Shown here: positions 44,212 through 56,894 of the stretch, piece by piece
Numbering within the stretch: position 1 is the stretch's first letter
Layout: each line of letters begins with the position of its first letter
Source: Mikania micrantha
Taxonomy: Eukaryota; Streptophyta; Magnoliopsida; Asterales; Asteraceae
Length of the DNA stretch: 64,000 bases
Assembly (NCBI GenBank): GCA_009363875.1
Contig: CM018691.1
Span: forward strand, 43,211,399-43,275,398
Direction: 5' to 3'
Position numbers and translations under genes: made by a program
Notes under the pieces: model-generated
Told to the model about the DNA's origin: nothing
What the model saw: only the letters and a program-made list of their open reading frames with translations
The model's database searches: none

Positions 44212-47200
44212 TATCACACCCCGAGCCGGCGGGATAGGATCGGTTGTCTCGACGGGCGGAAGGTTCCCGGGGCGCGATATCGGGAGTGATAATCGTGATG
44301 ATCAGATTGTTTACATTGCACATGATACAAATGAGAAATGCTAAATATAATATAATTACAAAGTTAAATTACATCAGTATTGTTTATAATTTAACAATGT
44401 AAATCTACCATAAACATCATATATTTTTATCTTGTATTTACACAAGATATACAAAATAATTTGTGTAATGATGTCTTCAAAATATATACAGGTCCAAAAA
44501 GCTAAGTCTTCTATCTGAAGTCCTAGTCCAAAAGAAATAACTCCTTAGTTGACCTGTTCGTCACCTGAGAAGTCATGCAAAAATCAAGTCAACACATGGT
44601 TGGTGAGTTCATATAGTTTTATGATTTGAAAATGATTTGAAAACCTCTTCCGGTAAAGACCCTAACCTCATTAACATCAACTGTATCATCCAGATCGGTA
44701 TGCTTATATATAGGGCATACCCCTGGGTCAAGGCTACAACCCCGCCCAGACGCCATCCCACCACATACTAATCCGCATAGGACATTCATATTAATGATAA
44801 TTAAGCATTTTTACCCAACACCTTTGTACCTGATTATGATTTTGAAACCTGAATTGCCTTTGATCCTCTTGATTTTGATCATAGATATAAGATTTCCCAA
44901 AAACCAGTGATAATAGTAAAATGTCAAATATTTAATTAAATAATTAAATAAAACATTTAAGTACAACTAAGACATGATGATTGAGTATAATTTTTCTCAA
45001 TCAATTAGACTTAGTTGTTGGTGGGTGTCCAAGTTGTAACCTCTCACACGTGACCCATGTCAGGCATAACTCACAAGGAGTACACCTGAACTGAGCGGGA
45101 TTTTAATGTTTTGCCCTTATAGCTTGACCCAAAGGTCTTCTGTACACGCGGGGACTTTAATGTTTTGCCCTTACAGCTTGACCCAAAGGTCTTCTGTACA
45201 AGCGGGGACTTTAAGGATATCCTGTGATTTTTGATCTCTTGATTCTCATGATTTTGACTTTGATATTGATCATTTGATAGTTCATGTTATTGCCCGTATA
45301 GTCTGACTACAAAAGTCTTCTATACCTGAGAGGGACTTTATATGTGTGTTACACGTGGTATTGATTCCATATACAACTGACATCCACCTTGACTTGAGTA
45401 CTAATGAGTTCATTAGATCATAATGATTCCATTAGTTCAATGGTTCACACACATTTATGATTTCTGATCTCTTGAGTCTCTTGATTCTTGATTCTTTGAA
45501 TTCTCATGATTTCAAATGATAATTGATTTAATTATGATTCTTGGGACTCAGATCACACACTGAGTTATGATTCCCTTGAATATGACTTATTGATTATGTT
45601 CATTTGATTTCACTTTGAGTTTAGGTTCTTGAATTTGAACTTGATGGACTAAGAGTTGATTTAGAATTCAAATTTAAGGTATTACTCATAAGAGTACTTA
45701 AATTTATTTGATAACTTGATCTGTTCAATAATTTCCTAGACAGGAGTCTAGGAGTATCAACAATATATATATGTAAAGACATATAATAAATAAAAGCATT
45801 TAAATAAACAGTTTAAATAAAACAGTTTACGCATGCTTCTCAGCCCCGTGTTTAAAACAAAAATGTTTAGAAAAGGGGCAATGAACTCACCTGTGTTGCT
45901 CTGTTTAGTATTACCACAAAATGCGCGCTCTTTGTTTGTAGACTAAGTATCTTCAGTTCCTGAGTTGTTTTAAAAGAATTCGCATACGATAAGTATATAT
46001 ATTAGACATCTTAACTGGGGTTTGGTCTCGGTGTGCGACTAAGTGTCCTAGATTACTAATGTGATTCTAATATTTCCTCTAACTAGACTAACCGTATTAC
46101 CCATTAGTAACCCATATTCCCACAATAATAATTACCAAACCCTAGATGATTAGGGTTCATTTTTATTACATTAAAGGTCTTTAATCAATTTGTTTTAAAT
46201 ATTTTTCATTCTAGTTTAATTATTTAGAACACATTATATAATTCAATTAACATTTTTAATGTAATTTCTTTTATAAATAAATAATTACTTTAAGAAAAAG
46301 AATAATCAAACATGATGGGCTCATATTGAGCCTATTGGGCCACCCTTGGGCCCATTTATAAGACTTGATTTCCGAGTTGTTTTTGTTACATCTTTTGAGT
46401 AACACGGCCTAAGTAATTCAAGTGAATCACTTTGACCAGTCACATGTTCTCATGAACCGTCTAAGTGTTGGAAGCTACTTGTAAGAGTAAGCTATAACCT
46501 TAGACTTAATATCTATGTTTAGAAAATGAGGAGGTTTAAGAAAATTCTTGTTACTTAAAACCCAACCCATAATATTTTAGGAAAACCCTAGTTCTTCCCA
46601 TGTATACACACACATGACCGAATCCATGAATGCACACACAAGGTCATCTCAACCATGCATGCACTCACACACTCTCGACCCAAGCATAATCTCATTACTC
46701 TAGCCATGCACGTTCGACCAGCCCACTTTTTCCTTGACCGAAGCTCGGCTATCTTTACTCATGAGCCCAACTCAAATGATCTATATCCGAATCATGCTTT
46801 GCCGAAGTAGAAGTGGCCGAATGATGGGTCATGACCGTATGAGGCTTCTTGGTCGAATAGGTCTGTCGAAGGAGGAAAGCCGAATGATTGTTGGCCGAAG
46901 GAGATGCTAGAGCGAATGGCTACTGGCCGAATAGATTCCCACGAATGAGAGTAGGTCGAATGGTGCATTGGCCGAATAGGAGAGGTTATTCGAATGAGAC
47001 CTAGGGACGAATGGCAGTGCCAACTGAGTGGCTAGGGTTCATTCGACGGCCGGTCATTCGGCCACCTGTGCTAGGTCATTCGGCCGATCGACATGAACAG
47101 GTGCCACAAAGATTTTTTTGACAAATCAACCATAGATTGAACTGAAACTTGTTCCTATGATGTTCTAAGTGTATTTGGTGCACACCCTAAGTGTTGAAAG

Positions 47201-47977
47201 TGTCTAGAACCGGCCAAGAACAAAAGGGCGACCACGAGGGTTTTCAAAACCCTAAAACCGAACAAAGATCACTGTTTTACCTTGAATCTGTGGGATTTTA
47301 ACCCCGATCCGAACAAAGATGTTAGAAATGGTGAACGTGAATGAAGGTGATGGTGGCTAGTTGGGGGTTGTTGTGGCATTAAATGCCACAATAAATGTGG
47401 GGATTAATACCGGGTTCGTTCGGGTTTGTTCGGTTTCGTGTGGTTTCGCGTAGAAACACCGTTTTCGCGTCATTTTCGTGACGAAATGACTCGGTTTTTA
47501 AAATAGATTAATAAAATATATTTTAGGTTGTGATTCCTAATAAATTAACAAAACGACGATAACTACACTTTTCAATATTGTTTTCTAATTATTAAATATC
47601 ATTCAGAACGTTAAACTATCAGATTTATTCGCACAGATCGTCACCTATACGAATAATCTGTCGGTTTAGCATTCACTTAACGATATTCGTGTTGTTTTGT
47701 CCTGTAAGGCCTCACATACGTTTATACATAATAATATCCTAACAAACAAATCACATGATGATTCTGCGTTGCCAGATAATTATCTGACTCCAGAATCATT
47801 GTTCTGAATTGATTTCTCTGAAATGTTTGTGAACTTACTGTTTTGATAACATGAAATGATACTGAGACTTAATTATGAATATGAAATATACAGAATTACA
47901 TGATAGTTGTACCTGATTACTGTTTACGTACTGTTCACGATCACTGTTCCGGTGACGGTTCCGGCACTGATGTTACA
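44212..47977 (-). repeat. 5' LTR of element B
   Basis: 3,766 bp. It starts TATCACACC (plus strand) where the other LTR has TGTCACACC, so the terminal dinucleotide is mutated. Three deletions account for the 260-bp size difference, one with filler DNA near 47309. Otherwise it is almost identical to 35281-39306. Confidence 0.95.
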
Positions 47978-47982
47978 GAATC

Positions 47983-49937
47983 ATAACTCGAAAATGAAGA
48001 GAATGAGTGGAAGCGAAATTTCGAAACGAGGCTCGATTTCAAGATACACCGAATCGAATATAGCGTTAAATAAGAGGTCAAATATTTTGAACTCTTTAGG
48101 TCTTGCGATTATAACCATTGGAAAGAGCTCGAAAAATCGTGAACGTAGGCGAAAACCGTGCGCAAAACGGAGATCGTATTCTCCCGGAATCGCGAAAACA
48201 AAATCGAGTCTAACTAAGGCGGTGGAGGTACGCGAAGAAAATCTCCGCGGTACGCGACAGATGCAGATGGCGTAAAAATCTGATTTTCTTGATCAAATTG
48301 CTTCCAGAATGTTATTTTTCTTCAATCTCGACCTTATACGACCTCCAGACGAACATACACATAAATTTAGCATTAAAAACTCCATTTCAAAGGCTTTCAA
48401 ACATCTGGATCGTACCCAGGAATGTTTCTACAAGTCTAGATTCCTGTTCTACCCACATAAATCCATCAAATTAGGCAACGATTCGTTTTAACCTTCTAGC
48501 TTGATTTTTATTGATTAAATCTTGTTTTGAACGTAATGAAATAGTTAGGGTTGTTGATTATTGCCTAGATGATGGCAAGGAATGATTATAAACAAAGAAC
48601 ACGATGTTTTAACGGGTAAATCCTTGTTTTGAGCCGTGTAATGCCCGGTTTTCATGAAACTATATCTTATATTAAAATGCTTTAGACCATTTGAGTGTAA
48701 CAATGATTGTGATTGTCTTGATCATTTCTTGAAATGCTAGGTTTCATCCAAGTGTTTCAAACTAATGATAAGCATAAAGATAATCACTGGAATAATTATC
48801 TGATGTTTATGATAACAATCAGATTAGTACATTGAGCATTGTTACTAAGCCTATTTTAATATCACATTCTCATGTTTCATGATACCTAAATGATCAATAA
48901 CAAGGATTGATTATTCCTAAGCCAGAAATTCATCTAGGAATTGTCTTAAGTGAAATAATCAACAACAACATCTATTTGATTAATCCGAAAATGTCGTGAT
49001 TAATTCAGTTAGTCATAAATTGTTATAGGAACCATAGAGGATTTCCTATCAGCTGAACATCAAGATCATCATCATCCGCATATAACAGTGAGATCATAGC
49101 CCCTTCTCTTCTCCTTTAGATGTTTTATCAAAACTCAGGGTGGAACATGTAGATACCTTTTCAAAACATATTTTATCAACTATTGAGAAATCATATATCT
49201 TTATCATGAGAAAAATCATGATAAACATTTATCAATTACCATGAAATCATATATCAGTATCATAAGGAAAATCATGGTTAACAATCATCAAATGAATATT
49301 TTATCAACTCATTAAAAACAAGCGTATCACTAGGGAACTTTGGTTATGTGGAGGCTATTTGGGCACATTCTTATGTGAACATCATTAACTTGTTATCAAG
49401 CCCTTGGTAGTACTTGTATGATCATATGCGGGAACACAAGATCATTATCACAAATCGCTCCAACCGTAGGTTGGACATTATCATGTGAGCTAACAATCAT
49501 TACTAACGATCAATTATCATTAGGTTTGATGTTTGCATGCTCAATTAGATTCAATTTCAAAGTACCTGTTTGATCACTTGCGATTACTACATCATGAAAA
49601 TTATTGTTTGAACATCATTTTGAATCAACAAAACTTATGTTTCTCACTCAACTATTCGTACTTAACTTTTATCTACATGTTTCAGGTAACGGGGAACGAC
49701 AGCAAATCAATCTAGGTCAAGATCAACAGTAGAACTAGTTGTGACCTAGAAAGAAAACAAAAGCATTGTATTGTATAATAATTATCTTATGATAAACTTG
49801 TTGTACAAAATATATGTTATGCTTGTTTAAATGAACTTAAGTTTTTGAAACTTAGTAATCACGAGTTGTTCTCCAACATTGGCACATGAACACATAGTCA
49901 CGCGCCGTGGATTCCGCACGCGGCGTGGGTTGTGACA
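47983..49937 (+). repeat. 3' LTR of element A, part 2
   Basis: The remaining 1,955 bp, giving 2,151 in total, the same as the 5' LTR. It ends TTGTGACA followed by the target duplication GCTTA. Confidence 0.95.
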
Positions 49938-49942
49938 GCTTA

Positions 49943-50296
49943 GAGGTGTTCAATGTCTCTTTTAACAATCTATGAGCTAGACTCATAGAAATGAAAGCAC
50001 AATTTGGTAGTTTTACCAAAGAGAGCTATAAAGGGAATTCATTGCTTTGTGGTGTACCGTTAAAAGTTAATGCATGATAGAATCACATGGAACTCAACCC
50101 TAAAATGAAGAAGAAAGTGATGAGAAATGGTATTATATGGATATGGAATCATTCTATGGAAGTTATAGTTCCACATGGTTTGTGTTCATGTTGTGAATTG
50201 TAGCTGTTCTTTATGATAATTATTACTAGCATAGATGGTGGTTTCATTTGGATGAAGAAGGTATATATACATGCTATTACTTGGTTTATGATTGAG
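49943..50296 (+). pseudogene. RLP remnant, copy B part 2
   Basis: It continues 28245: the cap motif KGNSLLCGVPLK near 50035, the acidic segment, the membrane span and the short tail. In the span, the equivalent of copy A's MLGIV reads with a stop (TTGTGAATTGTAG near 50192), so B decayed independently. It is non-functional. Confidence 0.8.
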
Positions 50297-50652
50297 TAAG
50301 GAAGGTCTATATGATGTTGTTTATGAAACTATTTTTTATGTAAAATATGCTAATTTTGATATGCTTGTGTTTATAAACATGATTATGAAAATGCTACAAA
50401 CTCTCACATGCAAGGTGGCTGATAATATTGATCGAGTCAGATGGTCAATTGAAGACTTCTTATTTTCCAGCTAATTTATGTTTGAATAAAGTTTGTTTAT
50501 TTACATTATTTGTTTCCAGCTTTCTAGGTAGTTTGTTATGTTATCATTTCTATTTAAAGCTTGTAATTGTTCTTTATTGATCATCAAAGTAATCAAAAAA
50601 TTCTCGTTCATTATTGTGTTTATCCACTGCTTATAATCTCAGAAACCATTAA

Positions 50653-51800
50653 TGGTATCATAGCATTGATTTGTTTGATCCATTCTTGCCCTCATTCAAT
50701 TGTTCCATGGCTGAACCGACAAATGCTTTACCAACCCAACCTACTCCTATTCTAATATTCAAAGGAGAAGGTCACAAATTCTGGAGCATACGAATGAAAA
50801 CTATCCTTAGATCTCGTGATCTATGGGACCACGAGGAGATGGGTGTCGACCCCTATGACACTGATCAAGTCCGGATGAAGACTGCTATGAAGAAAGATGT
50901 GCATGCCATGGCCAACATTCAACAAGAAGTTCATGATCAGTTATTCTCTAGAATTGTTTCTGCTTGCTAACTCAGCCAAAAAGACATGGGAAATTCTTAA
51001 ACTTGAATTTCAAGGAGATGATATTGTAAAGGCAATAAAGCTTCAAGGATTAAGGCGAGATTTTGAGAATTTGACTATGATGGCTAAGGAACAAATTGGT
51101 GATTATTTCTCCCATGTCATGACTATTTTTAGTCAGAGCGGTCATATGGCGATAATGTTGCTGATCAAACTATAGTGGAGAAAGTGATGTGAAGCCTAAA
51201 CACCAAGTTTGATTACATTGTTCCATCCATTGAAGTCTCGTTCGATCTTGCTACACTACCTCCAGTTAAGTTGATGGGATCACTGCAATCCCACGAGGCT
51301 CGTCTCAACAGAAGATCTAAAGATGCAATTAAAACTGAAAAGGTTGAAGCACAAGCATTGTAGTTTTTTCAAAAATCTTCTCAAAGTTCCCCGGGCACTT
51401 CTCAAAGAAGACGTGGAAGAGGTTCCTTCAAGAGAAGAGGAAGAGGAGGCAAAAGTTTTGACAAATCTAAAGTTACTCAGTGCACAGTATGTAACAAGTT
51501 TGGGCACTCAAAAAAGGATTGTTGGTATAATGAAGACACACAGGCCCAAATTGTTACCGATAAAGCTGAGGGACTCAATGAGGAACATCTCTTCATGATG
51601 CTAATAAGTGATTCTGAAACTAGTATCTCTCTTTCTAAAACATATAGTTCTCTTTCTATCTCTCATTGGTTTATTGATTCTGGGTGCTCCAATCATATGA
51701 CTGGAGTAAAGAAAGTTTTACTTATCTTAATGAATCTTTCAAACTTAAAGTAAATTTGAGAGATAAAAAGAAACTACAAATAGAGGGAAAGGCACTTTCA
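50653..51800 (+). pseudogene. gag: Old copia element, copy B: gag and protease
   Basis: Primer site TGGTATCATAGCA at 50653-50665. gag ATG at 50707, FKGEGHKFW motif. Frameshift near 50965, then 50985-51175 with the helical capsid part, and another shift near 51150. The basic linker with RRGRG and the knuckle CTVCNKFGHSKKDC (51475-51520) are present, unlike in copy A where part is deleted. Protease motif FIDSGCSNHMTG near 51672-51707 is intact in this copy. Confidence 0.85.
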
Positions 51801-51802
51801 AG

Positions 51803-52900
51803 ATGTCCTTAAATGATGGTACATTCAAACTATTGGATGATGTGTACTATGTACCAAAACTTGAGTACAACCTACTAAGTGTAGGGCAAATGATGAAAAA
51901 AGGTTATTCACTTACCTTGGATGATAATACGTGTAAGATTAGAAACAAGAAGTCCTCTCATGATACAATTATTATTCAAATGGCTCCCAACAACTTGTTT
52001 CTATTTGATGCCTCTAAAGATTTATGTTTGGATGCTTCAAGCAATCCCACCTAGAATGCTTCCAAAGAGGATACTAAACTTTGGCATTTGAGGTATGGTC
52101 ACTTACACCTTGAAAATTTGAGAAGATTATCTCACAATGGCATACTGCATGGGCTTCCTGGAATGGGTCAATCCTTTGCATGTGAAGACTGCATTCTAGG
52201 AAAGCAACATCAACTTGCATATAATTCTTCTTGGAAAGCCACTAAGAAACTTGAATTAATACATGCCGACCTATGCGGCCCTATGCAAGTAGAGAGCTTG
52301 GGAGGAAGTCTCTACTACTTGTTATTTATTGATGACAAGACACACATGTGTTGGGTATACTTTCTTAAACAAAAATCTCAAGCATTTGACAAATTCAAAA
52401 TTTTTAAAACCATGGTAGAAAATGAATTTGACTGCTCTATCAAAGTTCAAAGAACTAAGAGGGAAGGAGAATTTTGTTCTAATGAATTCAATTTGTTTTG
52501 TGAAAAATTTCGAATTAAAAGAGAGTTCACTGTGCCATTTACTCCTCAACACAATAGGGTAGTTGAATGAAAAAATAGAACAGTTATGGGAATGGTTCGA
52601 AGAATGTTTAAAGAAAAGAACCTTCCAAATTATCAGTGGGCATAAGGGGTAGCTACTTCTATATATTTAATTAGCAGGTCAACCACAAAAGCTGTCATGG
52701 ATATTACTCCAAGTGAATCATGGACCGGTTACAAACCATCTATGCATCACTTAAAGATTTTCGAATGCATTGTGTATGGACACATCCCTGTTCATGAAAG
52801 AAAAAAACCGGATGATAGGTCAAAAAAGGGATTTTTATTGGCTATTCTGACGAAAGTAAAGGCTACAGATTGTTACATCCATCTACAAAAGGTTTCAAAT
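51803..52900 (+). pseudogene. pol: Old copia element, copy B: integrase
   Basis: 51803-52054 and 52088-52570 hold the GAG-pre-integrase region (LWHLRYGHLHLENL, CEDC zinc ligands) and the core. First Asp is present (IHADLCGP). The second catalytic Asp is lost: the usual R-T/S-D is RTKREGEF (near 52450). Glu region HNRVVE followed by TGA. 52571-52900 carries the C-terminal part with further stops. Copy A lacks nearly all of this. Confidence 0.85.
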
Positions 52901-53240
52901 TAAAAGAAATGTTACTTTTTTGGGAGATGCATATTGGATGTGGAATGATAAGGACCACACATTTGATTATGCAGCTTTTGAAAATCAATTCCCTACACCC
53001 ATACACGATGAATTCATGGTAGAAATGCCTAACACTAGCCTCGCTATAGAAACCAACCCTTCCATCAATCCTAATCCCACTACTGTTCCTTCCACTTCTT
53101 CGTTGACTCACTAAAATTCTAACCCTACAAATCAAAACCTACCCAACACTTCAACCAATTCTTCTTTTCCTTCTTTTCAACCTGCAACCTATCCTTCATC
53201 TTCTACCCAACCTATAGACCCTCCAGAATCCTCACAAAGG

Positions 53241-54555
53241 ATGACTAAGCCTTCTTCTTGGATGAAAGATTATCATGTGGGTGATGAGTTGGTAGAAGAA
53301 GAAACTCAATTACTTGCTCTTAGTGTTTCTGATCCTATCAACTACCAAGAAGCAATTACTAAAAGGGAATGGTATGATTCTATGGCTAGTGAGTTGGAAG
53401 CTATTGAAAAACATGGCACATGGGAATTGGTTGATTGTCCTCCTGAAAGAAATATAGTTGGCTTAAAATGGCTCTTTAAGACCAAACTTGGAGTTAATGG
53501 AAAGGTAATGAGAGACAAGGCCCGTCTAGTTGTGAACGGCTATTCTCAAAAACATGGTATAGATTATCAAGAAACGTTTTCTCCTGTAGCAAGGCTTGAA
53601 ACCATCAGAGTTGTAATATCTATTGCTTCTCAGTGTGGATGGCCTCTTTATCAATTAGATGTGAAGACATAATTTCTTAATGGTGATCTATCTGAAGAAA
53701 TTTATGTCCAAAAGCCAGAAGGGTTTGTGAAAAAAGTTGAAGAAGAAAAAGTTTATCTGTTAAAGAAGGCTATTTACGGTTTGAAACATGCTCCTAGAGC
53801 TTGGTATTCAAATATTGATACTTACTTCATGCAAAATGGTTACATTAGAAGCTATAGTGAACCAACTTTGTATGTTGAGAAAATGGAGGATGGTGAAATA
53901 ATTAATGTTTGTTTGTATGTGGATGATATTGTGTATACAAGTTCATCTAAAAAATTGTTGCTAGCTTTCAAGAAAGGTATGGAAAGTGAATTTGAAATGT
54001 CTGATATAGGAACTCTTAAGTATTTTCTTGGTCTGGAAGTTAAGCAAACAGATCAAGGGGTTTTTATTTCTCAAGAAAAATATGCTAAGAGTCTCTTAAC
54101 AAGTTTTGCATGAAAGAGTGTAAAAGTGAGGCTACTCCTATGAATATGAATGAAAAGCTTACGACTCAGACAATGTAGAAGCTATTATAGAAGTTAGGTT
54201 GGTGGTCTTATATACCTAGCTCATACTAGGCATGACTTGGCTTATTCAATAGGAGTGATTTCAAGATTTATGCAGGAGCCTTCAAAGATTCATTTTGGAT
54301 GCGCTAAAAGGATACTAAGGTATGTTGCTGGTACCATTAATTTTGGATTATGGTATGAAAAACACCTTTCAATAAAGTTGGTGGGATTTACTGATAGTGA
54401 TTGGGGCAGTAGTATAGATGATCGGAAAAGTGTGTCTGCAAATGTTTTCTCTCTGGGTAGTGCTGTTGTAACTTGGAGTTATAAGAAACAAAGCACAGTA
54501 GCGCTCTCTAGTACTGAGCTTTATTCAGGCTTGGGAATTGGGCCCGTAACTAAAA
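53241..54555 (+). pseudogene. pol: Old copia element, copy B: RT and RNase H
   Basis: 53241-53672 carries the RT N-terminus (GLKWLFKTKLG, DYQETFSPVARLETIR), ending at a TAA in LDVKT-stop. Copy A has TCA at that codon, so the stop arose after the duplication. 53727-54113 has the palm with YVDD intact, and 54237-54555 is RNase H (FTDSDWG), cut off at the Tekay LTR piece just as in copy A. That shared truncation predates the duplication. Confidence 0.87.
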
Positions 54556-56866
54556 ACTAGTTTACCAATTACAAAATTAGAAAAATCGAACAGTCTAATT
54601 CAAAGTAGGCAATGATAATGAATTAATTAGATTATATACTGCTAATACAGTAATACTCTATTCCAACTCTACAAATTGCAACCATAATCCTTGCCTGGAG
54701 GCTGGAACTTGGAATACTGCAAGAATAAATGAAATTGAGCCAAAGCTTCAGAGCCTCCTAATCCAATTTGACCAAACCTTCACACTTCAAAGCTTCATTT
54801 ATTCGGCCTCCAAAGTACAAAATGGCAATATCCGATGCTTTAGTTAATTGCTAAGTCTCCCAATTTGACCAAATTGGTCGACGGTTCGACAATCTAATCA
54901 ACAAGGAAACAATCAATCGATGTTTGAGAAAAATGCAATGCAATGGAAGATTATGAGAGACAAATGAACTCACCTTGTGTCCATAGTGGTTTACTAAACA
55001 AAACAAGAATACGCGCGCTCTTTGTTGTGTTCGGTGTTGTATTCACAATCCTGTATTTATTTCACTGAGTTTGTAGCTTATAAGTATAAATCGTGGTTTG
55101 TTTGTGTGCGTGTTGTTTTAGTCCTAAAGTTGACTAACACTCGCGAGTCTTGTTCATTATCCGGCCATGAATACATAATGTGGTATAAGAAAATATTGAG
55201 TTTCTTTGATTGTATTGTAAATTCTCAATTTAAAATTTAGTTCAAAAGTTATAACCTCTAATCATAACTTAAAGTATTCATTTGCTTTTCCTAATCACTT
55301 ATCACCACATTTGTAACACTTAAACGATAACCCATGCGTACAATTATCATTAATTATAGTCATTCATTCGCTTATTTCCTTACCCACTTAAATTCATTAG
55401 GACGTATAATCTTTTGGGCCTAATTAGATGTAAAGGGGCTGAAAAATATGTTGGGCCCTATTATTTATGTGGGCCGAATGTCCAGATTTTGGGCCGGGAA
55501 TACTTGAGTCCTGTAAGTAGTGTGGGCCGATTGGGCCAAATAGTTAAGCCTTGGCTGTTGGGCCAATGCACAAACATTTCTGGGCCGAAGGCTTTTGGCC
55601 ACCACCTACTTAGTTCTGGGCCAATCACTTGAGCAGGAGTCCGAGAGAATCAAGGTTCCAGCGAACCTATTCGTCTCCTTGACCAGGGTTCGGCTAGCTT
55701 AGCTGAGCAGGGAAAGTTCGTCAACTGTGTGGGGTTCGTGGCTGAAGGATGCATGTTGGTTCGTTGGTCATGGCCCGTCGAAGGTTCGGTGCTACTGATT
55801 CGTGGGTTCCAACTCGTGGTTGTACCCAGATTAGGCATACATGTTGGAGGTTTGTGAGTATTACCAAGGTTAGGGAGATCTGGGTTCGCAGCCGAGGGTT
55901 TGGTTAGAGTTCGCCATGCATACTGCATGGTTCCTCTGTGATTCTAAGTTCGTGAGGCCTGAGGGTTCGACGAAGTGACTATGGTTCGTCTGGTCATCAA
56001 GGGTTCGGCAACTAGCATGCAGGGTTCGCCAATTATGCAACATGTTCGGTGGTAGGTGGAACCCAACAAGGTTTGGCCCATGGAAGCCACGGGTTCGGAT
56101 GTGTTTTTCACATGTTCGACCGAAGTATTGCAGGGTGTGGGGGTGCAACCGTACATCATTAACATGCCCCGATCTACAACCTCATGGCTACTAGGGTGTG
56201 GGGGTGCAACCGCAGACCGTCCTTCAGTTATAAAGTGTGTGTGTGTCTAGATCTTGTACCGGTTTCATGCTTTAGTCGAACAACAAGCATAAAACCCTAA
56301 TTTTTTCAGTGTTTCATGCATATATACCTAGATAATGGCTGGACGAAACCTCATATATGTTGTACTTCCTTGTATCGAATGATCAAAGCTTCGCGTGGAC
56401 ACCAACAATGCGCGATTTCACCAAGAAATGAAAAAGATATTGAGATTTGAAGGTGGAAACTTAGAGAGAGAGGGGTGACGGGTTGGGAGTGTAGAGAGAG
56501 AGGGTTTGTGTAAAATGAATTAAATGCTATCAATTGGTATTTAAATACCCCTAGGGTATTCAGTTTCGTTTCGATTGCTCGGCTCTCGTTTTCATCGTGT
56601 TTCCAGCACTTTACGCGCGTGTTTTATAAATTAAATAAAAGAATTTATCTTAGGATGTTTTGAATGTGATTAATATTAGAAATTATTTTAAATATCGTAT
56701 TCTTTAAATTATTTAACGTAATATATTATTTTTACTCCTTTCGTAAATTCTTTCGCGTATGGACGTATATAAATTTGACATAGTTTCTCATAATGTGTAC
56801 TTGCGTTACTGTGTATGTTACTGTAGCGATCACTATTCCGGAAACGTGTCCGGCACTGATGTTACA
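54556..56866 (-). repeat. 3' LTR of Tekay element C, truncated on the left
   Basis: It ends GATGTTACA next to a polypurine tract. The expected TGTCACACC start is missing: the sequence begins abruptly in copia RNase H. TATA-like TATTTAAATA at 56539-56548. It has GA-rich and GT microsatellites and many GGTTCG words at 55640-56110. Only part (54955-55080) matches the other LTR of element C clearly, so it may be a mosaic of subfamilies. No gene. Confidence 0.68.
55640..56110. repeat. Dispersed GGTTCG repeats in element C LTR
   Basis: About 15 or more occurrences of GGTTCG/GTTCG with irregular spacing of 20-45 bp, all in the same orientation. The region is GC-richer than its flanks. Confidence 0.7.
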
Positions 56867-56894
56867 GTCTCCCCTTGTTAGAGAAATTTCGTCC

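Larger units (their letters stand above)
35281..47977 (-). mobile_element. Tekay-like Ty3/gypsy element B, nearly intact
   Basis: 12,697 bp with unusually long LTRs (4,026 and 3,766 bp), TG...CA ends and a perfect 5-bp target duplication. It is inserted in the 3' LTR of element A in opposite orientation. gag-pol is one frame over about 1,480 codons apart from a stop at codon 10, and one frameshift precedes the chromodomain-like tail. It is the youngest and best preserved element here. Confidence 0.96.
28246..49937 (+). mobile_element. Tekay-like Ty3/gypsy element A, split by element B
   Basis: 21,692 bp in place, about 9.0 kb without element B and its target duplication. LTRs are 2,151 bp each (the 3' LTR is in two pieces, 196 + 1,955). 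Internal region 30397-35084 runs gag, protease, reverse transcriptase, RNase H, integrase and chromodomain-like tail. It has an initiator-Met primer site and a polypurine tract. LTRs are about 98 percent alike by eye, but the coding region has at least five frameshifts and several stops, and key residues of RT and integrase are changed. Confidence 0.93.
27829..55568. repeat. Tandem duplication, copy B (split by nested Tekay elements)
   Basis: Without the 21.7-kb insertion at 28246-49937 this is about 6.0 kb and parallels copy A. It begins inside the LTR end (equivalent to 10705), has the RLP remnant in two pieces, then the fuller version of the old copia element, then the minus-strand LTR piece, which here continues into element C. 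It retains about 0.8 kb missing from A. Confidence 0.88.

Noticed and set aside
43864..44289. Plus-strand glycine-rich open frame of 141 codons
   Set aside because: It is the antisense of the Pro-rich gag N-terminus of element B plus leader and LTR, so the glycine runs are a reading-frame shadow.
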